A DNA stretch of 64,000 nt, from contig NZ_VISS01000006.1 of the NCBI RefSeq assembly GCF_007827555.1, forward strand, positions 1-64,000, in the 5' to 3' direction. The first letter of the stretch is position 1. Every line of letters begins with the position of its first letter. The notes beneath the pieces are model-generated. The model had not been told where the DNA came from. It made no database searches and saw only the letters and a program-made list of their open reading frames with translations. A program made the position numbers and the translations under genes. Positions 17,170-25,742 of the stretch are shown piece by piece. Source of the stretch: Aeribacillus composti (GTDB taxonomy: Bacteria > Bacillota > Bacilli > Bacillales > Aeribacillaceae).

Positions 17170-17580
17170 GTGATTGCCTCGCTGGGACTGATTTATTTCT
17201 TGTTTTTGAACTCGCTGCCATATACTCGCAATGAGCGCATTCCAAATTTACAACTAGGAAACAATTTTTCTTTCGCAGTTATTTTTATGTTAGAGAGCTA
17301 TCAATGTTTGGAATTGGTTCGTTGACTTGATGGAAGATGACCGCAGTCACTTTGTTTTACAACAATTCTCATAGGGAAATCACGACTTATATGACCGCTG
17401 TCATGTAGGACTTACCTTTTTCTCACACAGTGCTTGAAAATACCGGAACTATTAATTTTTTCAATCATAAGTACTTATCTCTTTATCTTGATATTTCTGC
17501 TTTATTACGGAATAGTTTCTTACGCTAAAAGGAAGCAGAATAGGGACTGTGGCGTATTGTCTCGCTTTATTGGATTATAA
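17132..17580 (+). pseudogene. Decayed DUF95/SpoIIM-family gene
   Basis: An ATG at 17132 with AAAGGAATTG upstream opens MLKKLKSFLLLNK and then stops at TGA (17171). In another frame the text continues LIYFLFLNSLPYTRNERIPN and LQLGNNFSF, typical of a DUF95 first helix and periplasmic loop. Further on, frames carrying HTVLE (compare the HGIFE core at the first locus) and LIFSIISTYLFILIFLLYYG are readable. Several frameshifts, stops and a probable internal deletion have destroyed it. Confidence 0.6.
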
Positions 17581-17609
17581 ACTGTTTGTTGATTATTGGA
17601 GGATTTCTA

Positions 17610-18281
17610 ATGGTTAAGCTTCAAGTTTCACAACTGGCTTTTCAGTATGAACAAACTGCAGAAAAAGGAGTATTGCTGGAAAATGTTTCTTTTCAATTAC
17701 ATGCAGGAGACCGAGCATGTATCATCGGAAAAAATGGCAGCGGCAAATCAACTTTGCTAAGGCTAATAGCGGGATTAATCCAACCGGATTCAGGCAACAT
17801 TTTATTTAATGAACAGTATAAGCCTGGAACAGATCGTTTTAAAGAAGCAATGGCCTATATTCCTGATAAACCACTTGTTTATGATGCATTAACTGGATTT
17901 GAAAATAAGGAGCTTATTCTTTCACTTTGGAGGATCAAAAAAGAAAAAAGAGCTGCATATGAAGAAAGATTCCAAGAGCTTTGTGAACAGTTTGATCTGA
18001 CACATGCTTTGCAAAAGCCGGTCAAACATTACTCTCTAGGCATGAAATATAAACTATTCCTTATTAGTATGTTAGCAAGATCACCTGAGTTGATTATTTT
18101 GGATGAACCTTTTACTTCATTAGACGAGGCCTCACAAAAGCAGTCGATCATGATGCTGAAAGAAGCGTTCAAGGAACAATGCATTTTATTTACAAGTCAC
18201 CAGCGATATATTTATGCCGAATTAGGCAGCCGATTTTTTCTGCTTGAAAACAGACAGCTAAAGGAGATGAACCTCATATGA
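17610..18281 (+). CDS. ABC transporter ATP-binding protein (bacteriocin export/immunity)
   Basis: A 223-aa ATPase. I place the start at ATG 17610, which has GGAGG eight bases upstream; the longer frame from 17586 has no site. Walker A is GKNGSGKST, the signature is the divergent YSLGMKYK, as in the ATPase at 4488, and Walker B is LIILDEPFTSLDE with TSHQRY as the switch region (Q after H). The divergent signature is shared by the two bacteriocin-type loci. The stop overlaps the start of the small gene at 18278 (ATGA). Confidence 0.85.
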   Translation: MVKLQVSQLAFQYEQTAEKGVLLENVSFQLHAGDRACIIGKNGSGKSTLLRLIAGLIQPDSGNILFNEQYKPGTDRFKEAMAYIPDKPLVYDALTGFENKELILSLWRIKKEKRAAYEERFQELCEQFDLTHALQKPVKHYSLGMKYKLFLISMLARSPELIILDEPFTSLDEASQKQSIMMLKEAFKEQCILFTSHQRYIYAELGSRFFLLENRQLKEMNLI

Positions 18282-18439
18282 AAACTTATTCTCACATTAT
18301 GATCGCAATCAGTTTAGTCATGATTTTGGCAGTATTTGTGCTGAAAATAACAGCATTGCTTGTCGGAAAAATTCTTCTAGCCGTTGCTGCTGCTTTTTTG
18401 GTCTCCTCACTGATTCGTTTAATAAGTCTCAAAAAATAA
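18278..18439 (+). CDS. 53-aa hydrophobic protein, probable bacteriocin immunity protein (CirE-like)
   Basis: A small membrane peptide of 53 codons, overlapping the ATPase stop by four bases. It has two hydrophobic helices (ISLVMILAVFVLKITALL and ILLAVAAAFLVSSLI) and ends basic (RLISLKK). Small, basic, two-helix proteins at the end of circular bacteriocin operons give self-immunity, and this one has the right size and position. No sequence signature proves it. Confidence 0.65.
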   Translation: MKTYSHIMIAISLVMILAVFVLKITALLVGKILLAVAAAFLVSSLIRLISLKK

Positions 18440-18646
18440 AACCTGCCGACAGACAGCATTTCGGAAATTCGTACAGAAACAGGTGAAGTTTTTTGAAGGC
18501 ACTGTGGATTGCCTCCCGGATTCAACAGTGAAATCTTACAGAACTAAAGCAGATGGCAGAATCGAGGAAAAGAAATTGTTCGTTAAATAATCAAACAGAG
18601 GGGAAGACAGAAAAACATTTTTGTTTTAAAATATTAAAACCAAGTA

Positions 18647-18652
18647 TATAAT
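18647..18652 (+). promoter_or_regulatory. Candidate -10 box for the small gene at 18683
   Basis: TATAAT lies 30 bases before the start codon, downstream of an A+T-rich stretch. A weak TTGTTT upstream is about 20 bases away, so the -35 is uncertain. Confidence 0.4.
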
Positions 18653-18682
18653 GAAGAAAAGATGTTAAAGGGGCGTGAATAC

Positions 18683-18991
18683 ATGAAAAAAATCGTTGCC
18701 CTGACAATTTTTATTTTTATAAGTATTACCTGTTTATACATTTCTAGTGATCGTTCCAGTCAAACTATAAATGCTGTACACGAAATTAGCACCACCGATC
18801 ATTTGGCAGAAAATTTTGCTCCGATTGATGGACCAGATATAGGAAAAGACTCTTGGGTTGATATTGCCAGTTACATTTTTATAGCGTTAAGCACCACTTA
18901 TTTCTGCTATTGCTTTGTGCAATCTGTCAAAAGACGGTTTTTGCTGAATCCCGTCTTTTACGAATCGAATTATGTGGTCTCGCCTGCTTGA
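18683..18991 (+). CDS. Hypothetical membrane-associated protein, 102 aa
   Basis: The ATG at 18683 has AAAGGGGCG upstream, preferred over an in-frame ATG at 18662 that lacks a site. An N-terminal signal/anchor (KKIVALTIFIFISITCLYI) is followed by an extracellular-looking polar segment of about 45 residues and a second hydrophobic helix (ASYIFIALSTTYFCYCFV), then a short basic tail. I do not recognise it. It follows the decayed bacteriocin locus with its own promoter and precedes another tiny membrane gene at 19031; the pair may belong together. Confidence 0.55.
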   Translation: MKKIVALTIFIFISITCLYISSDRSSQTINAVHEISTTDHLAENFAPIDGPDIGKDSWVDIASYIFIALSTTYFCYCFVQSVKRRFLLNPVFYESNYVVSPA

Positions 18992-19030
18992 ATGAATCAT
19001 AAACAAATCATTCAAAGGAGGATGAGTACC

Positions 19031-19258
19031 ATGATTTGGTTACGTATGTTATTGACAGCATTTTTTTCAATTACAGCTCTCTCTTTATTGTCTTATCAAG
19101 GATTTGAAATTTTCAACGCGTTTACTGACTTTTTTAGAAAAAATTAATGGATTGAAGAGGGTTAAAAAGAACTCTCCTTTCCTATCAGCTTGCGGAGAAA
19201 GAAGTATTTTTTCTCTGCAAGCTTTTTTATTGTTGAAAATAGTCCACTTTACACATAG
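19031..19258 (+). CDS. Small membrane peptide, frame may run past its natural end
   Basis: AAAGGAGGATGAG stands before the ATG. The first 36 residues form one membrane helix (MLLTAFFSITALSLLSY) and a short tail, DFFRKK. The frame then runs on through a rho-independent terminator at 19189-19228 to a TAG at 19258 (75 aa). With one A fewer in the A8 run at 19138-19145 it would end as a 38-aa peptide at a TAA. I think the short form is the ancestral gene. Function unknown. Confidence 0.45.
19189..19228 (+). terminator. Rho-independent terminator
   Basis: Arms AGCTTGC and GCAAGCT with an inner AGAGAA/TTCTCT extension, followed by six T. It ends the small-gene unit 18683-19150. Confidence 0.8.
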
Positions 19259-19359
19259 ATAAGTCGTCGTTCTTTCATTTGCCGCAACGTGGCCGATCTG
19301 AAAAAAATCAAGTAATGGGTAAATTTAAAACATATTAAGAGAGCTGTGCAAAAGAATCC

Positions 19360-19407
19360 GGCCAGCTTGTCCTCTGAATGAGAGAGGCAAGCTGGCCTCA
19401 TTTTTTT
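19360..19407. terminator. Strong hairpin terminator before the EamA gene
   Basis: Exact 10-bp arms GGCCAGCTTG (19360-19369) and CAAGCTGGCC (19388-19397), extended by CCTCT/AGAGG, followed by a T7 run on the plus strand. It lies between convergent units, 80 bases beyond the EamA stop. Confidence 0.75.
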
Positions 19408-19487
19408 AAATCGCTATGGATGAAATGGCACACTGAAAATTTTTGTCGCAGGGATTTAACGGCTTTTTTTGAAATATTCCAGAGTTT

Positions 19488-20423
19488 TCAATCAAAATTT
19501 TTTGAAGCGGTCCTGTGAAACAGCGCTCCCTTTTTCCAATACTCATAAAAAGTTGATCGATTAGTTAAAAATACACCAAATAAAATCAAGAAGGCGCCGA
19601 TCAGCGTAATGGGTTTCATGATTTCATTTAATATTATGTAGCCGGCGATTAGCGCGACAAGAGGCGAAATGTAAAGCCAAGTTGACGGAAAAACCGGATT
19701 TGTTTTTGAAACAAGCCAATAATACAGCCCGTGGCCGACGATGGAGCCGATGATGATTAAATAGAGCAGTGATAACACCGTTTCATAGCTTGCCAGCAGC
19801 AGCCATTTGCCTTGTTCGCCCGTTAAAAAGGATACAGCCAATAAGAAAATGCCGCCGTAAAACATTTGTACGGCATTTGAAAGAAACGGCGAGATATCCG
19901 GATGTTTGCTTGTAAACATTTTTGCCCGAACTGTCCCAAGTCCATAAAACCACTCGCTTAATATAATCATAAAGCAAGCCAAAACCCACATGCCGGAGAC
20001 AGGCAAAGAGAATCCCGGTGAAGAGATCAAAAAGACGCCTATTAAAGCAGCTGCCATCCCTGCTAATTGTTCTTTTTTGATCGGTTGTTTATTCTCTCTT
20101 GCCTGATGGAGCAGCACCATCATCGGGCCTGTTGCAGATAATACAGCAGCTAGTCCGGACGGGATGAATTGCTCAGCCCAATATAATGAAGCAAAAGTGA
20201 TAAAAGTTAAGCAAAAACCGTTAAACACGAGCGAAGAGGAAAATAAAACGGTTTTCAATCGATAGTTCCGCATTTTAAAGACGGCCATCATAATCACCCC
20301 AGCTGCCAAAAATCGCATTCCCGCTGAAAAAAACGGCGGTGCCCCTGCTTCAATTCCGATTTTGATAGCTAAAAAAGTTGTTCCAAAAATTAAGCATATA
20401 AAACAGTAATTCAAAATAACCAC
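19488..20423 (-). CDS. EamA-family (DMT) drug/metabolite exporter
   Basis: Ten-helix inner-membrane exporter of the drug/metabolite transporter superfamily, two EamA repeats, 311 aa. I start it at the GTG at 20423 (minus strand), nine bases after AAGGAG; the longer open frame to 20549 runs through the divergent promoter and has no site. Motif-like parts include CLIFGTTFLAIKIGIEAG at the N-terminus and YISPLVALIAGYIILNE in the last third. It faces a MocR regulator gene across a 125-base region with direct repeats, a common arrangement in which the regulator controls the exporter. Substrate unknown; amino acids or amines are usual. Confidence 0.85.
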   Translation of the reverse strand: MVILNYCFICLIFGTTFLAIKIGIEAGAPPFFSAGMRFLAAGVIMMAVFKMRNYRLKTVLFSSSLVFNGFCLTFITFASLYWAEQFIPSGLAAVLSATGPMMVLLHQARENKQPIKKEQLAGMAAALIGVFLISSPGFSLPVSGMWVLACFMIILSEWFYGLGTVRAKMFTSKHPDISPFLSNAVQMFYGGIFLLAVSFLTGEQGKWLLLASYETVLSLLYLIIIGSIVGHGLYYWLVSKTNPVFPSTWLYISPLVALIAGYIILNEIMKPITLIGAFLILFGVFLTNRSTFYEYWKKGALFHRTASKNFD

Positions 20424-20474
20424 GACGAATAACTCCTTTTTGTTAAGTTTTTTGATATTATAACGACAACGGTA

Positions 20475-20503
20475 TATAACAGTACAATGCACTGTATAAC
20501 AGT
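20475..20503. promoter_or_regulatory. Direct repeats, probable MocR operator
   Basis: TATAACAGT occurs at 20475-20483 and 20495-20503, 20 bases apart, in the shared promoter region of the exporter and the MocR gene. The inner halves also form ACAGT/ACTGT. MocR proteins such as GabR and PdxR bind direct repeats at about two helical turns. Confidence 0.55.
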
Positions 20504-20548
20504 TATGCGCTTTTATCTTTTGTCTTTTATGTAATGGGAGGGGAGACA

Positions 20549-22003
20549 ATGCAATTATCGATTAATAAAAAATTAGGCACCCCATATTATGAACAAATCA
20601 GCAGGCAAATCGAAGAACGGATTCAATCGGGCATGCTTCTTCACGGTGAAAGGCTTCCTTCTTTAAGATCGTTAGCAAATGAACTTAATGTAAGCTTTCT
20701 GACGGTGCAAAAAGCCTACAAACTGCTGGAATTGAAAGGATATATACAGATTCAGCAAGGTAAAGGTGTTTTTGTTGCAGCGGGAAAGAAAAAATCATAT
20801 GAAAAGCACTCTGAATCTTTCGGCTGGCAGCATCAGATGAAGATGAATGGAACAAGATCACAATATCTCGCCTATCGTGAAAAAGAGATTTATGACTTTT
20901 CCCAAGCAGTCGTTTATCCAAGGCTGCTTCCATCTCACTTCCTTGTTCAAGAAATGAAAAAAATATTGGAGCAGCATCCCCTTGTGTTGTCGACATATGG
21001 TCCTATTGAAGGAGATGAAGAATTAAGGTATGAAATTGCCAATTACTTATTTAACTTCCATCACTTATCTGTTAAACACGACAAAATGATCATTACAAGC
21101 GGTGCACAGCAAGGAATTGACTTAGTGGCGCAAACTTTGTTAAGTCCAGGGGATGTTGTGATGGTTGAAAGCCCTTGTTATGGTGCGGCCATTGATGTGT
21201 TTGTCAATAAAGGATTTCAAGTCGTATCGATTGGAGTAGATGAAGAGGGACTGAAAGTAGATGAATTGGAGGATAAATTGCAGGTGCATCAACCAAAACT
21301 ATTATATGTAAACCCAACCTTTCAAAATCCTACTGGAACATGCATGCCGGAAAAGAGCCGCAAGCAATTGGTAGAACTAGCAGAAATGTACCATTTTTTA
21401 ATTTTAGAAGACGATTCATTCAGCGAAGTTTCATTTGACAATATTACGGTGCCAAAGCCAATAAAATTCTTTGATAAAAACGGTCATGTCATTTACCTTA
21501 AAGGATTTAGCAAAACAACTGCGCCAGGCATTCGCATTGCGGCTGTCATTGTGGATGGGGTTTTATTCGACTGGCTGTACGGCACGAAAGCAACGATGGA
21601 TATCGGAAGCCCGCTCTTACCGCAAAAAGCGCTGCTTCCCATTTTGCGAACGGAGCGGATGAAAAATCATATGGAAAAACTAAAAATTGCGCTTGAATTA
21701 AGAAGAAATACGGTTCTTGACGCATTCAAAAATTTAGAGGAAGTAATGATTTATAAACCAAAAGGCGGATTGAATGCCTGGATTAAACTTCCATCCGTGA
21801 TTCAGCCAATAAAATTGCAAGAAGCAGCTCGGAAAAATAAGATTTCTTATTTGCCCGGAAGCGCCTGTTTTCTTCATGAACCGAAACAACATTATATTCG
21901 CATCAGCTATTCTTATTTGAGCGAGCATGATTTGCAAGTCGGTATCGAAAAGCTGGTGGACATTTTGCAAAATATGATGGCAAATTATAAAAAAGAGATG
22001 TGA
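20549..22003 (+). CDS. MocR-family transcriptional regulator (GntR HTH plus aminotransferase domain)
   Basis: A 484-aa regulator. An N-terminal GntR-type winged helix (about residues 10-75, PSLRSLANELNVSFLTVQKA) is fused to a class I aminotransferase-like domain; the PLP lysine is probably in KGFSKTTAPGIRIA, and the family motifs NPTFQNPTG and LEDDSFSEV are present. The ATG at 20549 has GGGAGGGGAG upstream; the ATG at 20534 has none. Such proteins sense an amino acid or vitamin B6 compound with PLP and control a neighbouring gene, here the divergent EamA exporter. Confidence 0.9.
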   Translation: MQLSINKKLGTPYYEQISRQIEERIQSGMLLHGERLPSLRSLANELNVSFLTVQKAYKLLELKGYIQIQQGKGVFVAAGKKKSYEKHSESFGWQHQMKMNGTRSQYLAYREKEIYDFSQAVVYPRLLPSHFLVQEMKKILEQHPLVLSTYGPIEGDEELRYEIANYLFNFHHLSVKHDKMIITSGAQQGIDLVAQTLLSPGDVVMVESPCYGAAIDVFVNKGFQVVSIGVDEEGLKVDELEDKLQVHQPKLLYVNPTFQNPTGTCMPEKSRKQLVELAEMYHFLILEDDSFSEVSFDNITVPKPIKFFDKNGHVIYLKGFSKTTAPGIRIAAVIVDGVLFDWLYGTKATMDIGSPLLPQKALLPILRTERMKNHMEKLKIALELRRNTVLDAFKNLEEVMIYKPKGGLNAWIKLPSVIQPIKLQEAARKNKISYLPGSACFLHEPKQHYIRISYSYLSEHDLQVGIEKLVDILQNMMANYKKEM

Positions 22004-22038
22004 CACATTTGACGCATTTGAGCTGCCGTTCATGTAAT

Positions 22039-22072
22039 GCTGCTCGCTCGTTTCTTTTTTAAGAGAGCAGCG
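22039..22072. terminator. Hairpin between convergent MocR and AEC genes
   Basis: GCTGCTC and GAGCAGC form a stem with a T6 run inside the loop; the structure overlaps the last codons of the minus-strand AEC gene. Weak as a classical terminator but positioned between converging genes. Confidence 0.4.
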
Positions 22073-22961
22073 CAAGCAAGAGCGGCACTGTAGCAATGCT
22101 GGCCAGCGTCGTGGTTAATGTGCTGAATGAAACTAAATCTGGTTCTGTTTGAAATTGAACAGCAAACATTGTCGTGTTGGCTGCAGTAGGCATAGATGCA
22201 AGAATGATTAAAATTTTTGCAAGCAAGTCTTCAAGCGGAAGACAAAGAATAATACCAATTGAAATAATAGGCGATATGATCATGCGAATGATAAAGATGG
22301 AAGCGACGTCGCCAGCTTTTACACTTTTTAGCTGGATGTTGGCGAGCTGCATTCCGAGAATGACCATAATGGTCGGAATCGTTGCATCGGCAATCAAACC
22401 GACAGGCTGCATGATGAAATCAGGCACCGGAACATGCAGGATTTGAAGCAAAATGCCGGCAGCTGAACCGTATAAAACGGGCATTTTCACTATTTTCATA
22501 AGGGCGCTTTTTATGCTGCTGTCTTCTTTGCTGCCAATGGCAGCGTAGTAAAGACCGATCGTATTCATTAAAAAGGACTGGATAACCATCATGATGACTG
22601 CATAATCAAAAGCAGTTTGTCCAAAAACAAACAATATAATTGGGGCCCCATAGTTGCCGCTATTCATGAAAACAGCTGATAACATCATGGCAGACTCTAT
22701 CGATTGTGGCAATTTTTTTAATTTACTTACAATTTTCACGATAACCATTAATATGAAACATAAAAGCAAGCAAAATATAAGAATATAAAAATAATCAAGT
22801 GTAATTTTGTTTGTATAAAATGTCCGGAAGACAAGAAACGGATACATTAAGTATGTCGTCATGACCGAAATAGATTTAATGTCAAAGCCAATTGTTTTTT
22901 GCCCTACATATCCGACTGCAAAAATGATAAAAGCCGGCAATACAATCAGAACAAATTCCAT
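22059..22961 (-). CDS. AEC-family (auxin efflux carrier-type) permease
   Basis: A 300-aa membrane protein with about ten hydrophobic segments of the AEC family, whose bacterial members carry malate, malonate or other small organic anions. Typical segments are LSAVFMNSGNYGAPIILFVFG and IPTIMVILGMQLA, with ASMPTAANTTMFA near the C-terminus. I prefer the ATG at 22961 (GTGGTGA upstream) to the TTG at 22997, which lacks a site. It stands alone between a MocR gene and a 700-base gap, so no substrate can be inferred. Confidence 0.85.
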   Translation of the reverse strand: MEFVLIVLPAFIIFAVGYVGQKTIGFDIKSISVMTTYLMYPFLVFRTFYTNKITLDYFYILIFCLLLCFILMVIVKIVSKLKKLPQSIESAMMLSAVFMNSGNYGAPIILFVFGQTAFDYAVIMMVIQSFLMNTIGLYYAAIGSKEDSSIKSALMKIVKMPVLYGSAAGILLQILHVPVPDFIMQPVGLIADATIPTIMVILGMQLANIQLKSVKAGDVASIFIIRMIISPIISIGIILCLPLEDLLAKILIILASMPTAANTTMFAVQFQTEPDLVSFSTLTTTLASIATVPLLLALLS

Positions 22962-23598
22962 AACCTTTTCACCACTCTGCGTAAAATGAACAAACAATAG
23001 AGCATTGAGCAGATGCCCAATGCTTTATCACGTAAAGTTAAAGCTGAAATATGAAAGCACGCCAATTCTTTTTTAGATAGTTGCAAAGTTCAAATCGGCT
23101 GCCACCTTGCCTGTTCCGTCCATATTCTTCTTACACAAAAGGATAAAATACCATTCTTCCAAAAATACCCAAAAAAATTTGAAAGCCCAATTGTTGAGAC
23201 CACTGTATTAAATTGGTATAAGCAACATCTATTTCAAATAATAAAGCAAAAGCCCAGTTATTAGCAACAAATTTAATAAATTTAAAGATTCACAGAAGAA
23301 ATCCGAATAAAATGTAAAAGTTATATTGTTAAGGAAAATGAGAAAACAACTTTATTTTTTTAACGGAACTTTATCATACTCTTATTATTTTATGTCCTTG
23401 AAAAGTGGATGGGGAAAATTTCTAGAACAAACTGCATGATATTTTCCATCTCTAAGAATTTTGTCTTATCACCATATTCTATTTGATCCTGCACAATTTG
23501 ACGTACTCATCTCTCCTAATGGTTGGTTGCCTGAACTAAGCAAGAAATTTAATAATAGTAACTTCATTTAGAATTTATAGAAAATAATAAAAATTATA
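22962..23598. other. Intergenic region without recognisable genes
   Basis: About 640 A+T-rich bases. All frames are broken and no hairpin terminator, riboswitch or repeat stands out. It ends at the promoter of the IclR gene. Confidence 0.5.
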
Positions 23599-23627
23599 TT
23601 GACATAAAAAAAGGTCTTTTTTATTAT
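23599..23627 (+). promoter_or_regulatory. SigA-type promoter of the IclR gene
   Basis: TTGACA (23599-23604), 17-base spacer, TATTAT (23622-23627). A near-palindrome TTGAAAC-AAC-GTTCCAA (23633-23649) starts six bases after the -10 box and is a good candidate for autorepression by the IclR protein. Confidence 0.75.
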
Positions 23628-23632
23628 TAAAA

Positions 23633-23649
23633 TTGAAACAACGTTCCAA
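23633..23649 (+). promoter_or_regulatory. Candidate IclR-family operator
   Basis: Seven-base arms TTGAAAC and GTTCCAA match in six positions around a three-base centre. IclR-type repressors bind short palindromes with TGGAA/TTCCA-like arms. It covers the expected transcription start. Confidence 0.5.
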
Positions 23650-23688
23650 ATTTGATTTGTGAGCGGTATCATAGGAGGAGAAACATTC

Positions 23689-24495
23689 ATGGTCAATCCT
23701 AAGCCCTCAGATAGACAGATCAATTCAACAGTTATAAAAGCACTCACTGTTCTTGAGAAGGTTGCTTTTGCAAATGGCGGTATTTCATTAGCTGATTTAG
23801 TGAAAGAGTTGGATATGCCGAAAACTACCATTTATCGGCTGATCGAAACGTTAAAGCATTGTGATTATATTCATTTAGATGCAAATACTGAAAGATACTA
23901 TGTTGGCTGGAAAACGGTACAAATCGGTGTTTCGGGATTGAATAATATTGAAGTTGTCGATATCGCTGCCCCCTATTTGACAAAATTGGCGGAGAAAACG
24001 GGAGAAACTGCATTTTTGGCTGGCTACTACAACGGAGAAATTGTTTATCTTTACAAAAAAGAGGGGACGCAGTCCATTCGAACGACAGCTCAGCTAGGGA
24101 TGAGAAGACCTGTTCATTGCACAGCGGTCGGAAAAGCGATTCTTTCCACTTTCACATGGGAGGAAGTCGAAAAAATTTTAGAGGAAAAAGGGATGAAAAA
24201 ATATACAGAGAACACCATTACAGATGCTCATAAACTTCGGAAAGAATTACTTGAGATTAAAAGAAACGGTTATGCGATTGACAGGGAAGAAATTGAAATA
24301 GGATTAACTTGCTATGCCGTACCTATCTTTAATTTTACTGGAAATATGGCTGGCTCAATCGGATTAGGCGGTCCAACTACGAGAATGAGAGAAAATCAAA
24401 ATGATTTTACATCGCAATTAAAAGAAGCAGCATTTCAAGTTTCCAGAATGCTAGGATACGTTCCGAAAATAGGGGGAGAGACAGTTGAACGATAA
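23689..24495 (+). CDS. IclR-family transcriptional regulator
   Basis: A 268-aa regulator with an N-terminal winged helix (VIKALTVLEKVAFANGGISL, then LVKELDMPKTTIYRLIETL) and a C-terminal ligand-binding domain (MRRPVHCTAVGKAILSTF; DREEIEIGLTCYAVPIFN). I start it at ATG 23689 with AGGAGGAG eight bases upstream, instead of a GTG at 23659. Its 3' end overlaps the xdhC-like gene by 11 bases, so the two are co-transcribed. It probably responds to the substrate of the molybdenum hydroxylase. Confidence 0.9.
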   Translation: MVNPKPSDRQINSTVIKALTVLEKVAFANGGISLADLVKELDMPKTTIYRLIETLKHCDYIHLDANTERYYVGWKTVQIGVSGLNNIEVVDIAAPYLTKLAEKTGETAFLAGYYNGEIVYLYKKEGTQSIRTTAQLGMRRPVHCTAVGKAILSTFTWEEVEKILEEKGMKKYTENTITDAHKLRKELLEIKRNGYAIDREEIEIGLTCYAVPIFNFTGNMAGSIGLGGPTTRMRENQNDFTSQLKEAAFQVSRMLGYVPKIGGETVER

Positions 24496-25621
24496 CAAAA
24501 GTATTGTAGACCAAATTTTGGAGAATGGAAATAAAATGAATAAAGCGGCGATAGCGACAGTCGTTCGTGTAAAAGGATCGGCCTATAAACGAGAAGGGGC
24601 CAAAATGCTAATTGATGAAAGCGGTAACACAACCGGCTTAATTTCTGGCGGCTGCCTTGAACCCGATGTTGCCGAAGCTGCTAAGCAGGTTATAGAGAAT
24701 GGAAAACCTGTGCTAAGGCGTTATGATATGGATGAAGATCTCGTCTGGGGGCTGGGGCTAGGATGTCCTGGTACTGTTGATATCTATATTGAAAAAATCA
24801 ATTTTGATGAATTAACATTAGATCGCTCGATTGAAGATTTTTCAAAGAATCCATTGACAGCTTGGCTTTCTTGTGTAAAAGAAGAAAAAATGGGTGTTTT
24901 AGCAACCACTTTAGACTTACCCCGTTCACATTCCGGACAGAAGCAAATTTTTGTTTCTGAAAACTATCAAACGGTAGGTAAGCTGGACAATAATGAATTA
25001 CATCAATTCGTCTGTGATTTTTCGAAAAATCTATTACAAAGTACAAATCCAAAATCGGAAACAAAAACATTCACCTTATCAAACGGAGAAAAAGTCGATG
25101 TATTTTTTGATGTAAATATTCCTCCGATTGAATTAATCATTTTTGGTGCGGGTCATGATGCCATTCCTTTAGCAGAGTTTAGTGTTAGATTAGGATTTAA
25201 TACAACCATAGTCGATCCAAGATCAGCCTATCTAACAGAAGCTCGATTTCCAGGTGCGAAAAGAATTTTAGCAGATGCAAGCTCAATTCCCGAAAAGGTA
25301 AAAGTCAGTTCCAAATCGTATGTGGTCATTATGAACCATCATTTGGAACGAGATATAAATGTTCTGAAACATATACTTCATACGGATGCAAGGTATATTG
25401 GGATTTTAGGTCCGCGTTCTAGATGCCAAAAAATATTTAAAGCTCTTCAAATAGACGACATTGACCAATATGATCACATATTTAATCCTGTTGGATTAGA
25501 TATTGGTTCGGAGTCTCCTCAGGAAATAGCGTTAAGTATTCTTGCTGAGATCATTGCTTTTCGAAACAAGCGTGCGGGCGGATTTTTGCGTAAGAAAAAA
25601 GACCGTCAGTTAGTATCATGA
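24485..25621 (+). CDS. XdhC-family molybdenum cofactor insertion/maturation protein
   Basis: A 378-aa XdhC/CoxI-type chaperone that delivers sulfurated molybdenum cofactor to xanthine dehydrogenase/CO dehydrogenase-family enzymes. The N-terminal domain shows VVRVKGSAYKREGAKMLID and SGGCLEPDVAEAA; the C-terminal Rossmann domain shows IFGAGHDAIPLA and YIGILGPRSRCQKI. TTG start at 24485 after a GGGGGAGAG site, overlapping the IclR gene. The matching hydroxylase subunits lie 7 kb downstream (32772-38417), beyond IS debris and a tartrate-type operon, so this unit may once have been contiguous with them. Confidence 0.9.
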   Translation: MNDNKSIVDQILENGNKMNKAAIATVVRVKGSAYKREGAKMLIDESGNTTGLISGGCLEPDVAEAAKQVIENGKPVLRRYDMDEDLVWGLGLGCPGTVDIYIEKINFDELTLDRSIEDFSKNPLTAWLSCVKEEKMGVLATTLDLPRSHSGQKQIFVSENYQTVGKLDNNELHQFVCDFSKNLLQSTNPKSETKTFTLSNGEKVDVFFDVNIPPIELIIFGAGHDAIPLAEFSVRLGFNTTIVDPRSAYLTEARFPGAKRILADASSIPEKVKVSSKSYVVIMNHHLERDINVLKHILHTDARYIGILGPRSRCQKIFKALQIDDIDQYDHIFNPVGLDIGSESPQEIALSILAEIIAFRNKRAGGFLRKKKDRQLVS

Positions 25622-25683
25622 GCAGCTCATGATCATTTTAATATTCCTAATATTCCCAATATTCAAAATAGTTATCCCTCTTT

Positions 25684-25742
25684 AAGGAGGTGATTACAAG
25701 GATTACAAGGACAAATGATCCTAATCAAAAAATAATTAAGAA
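25684..25742 (+). other. Ribosome binding site with no gene, cut by IS982 end
   Basis: A textbook AAGGAGGTGATT at 25684-25695 follows the xdhC-like stop, but the sequence after it runs through a short duplication (GATTACAAG twice) into the IS982 end at 25743. It probably led a third gene of the IclR-XdhC operon, lost with the insertion. Confidence 0.4.
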
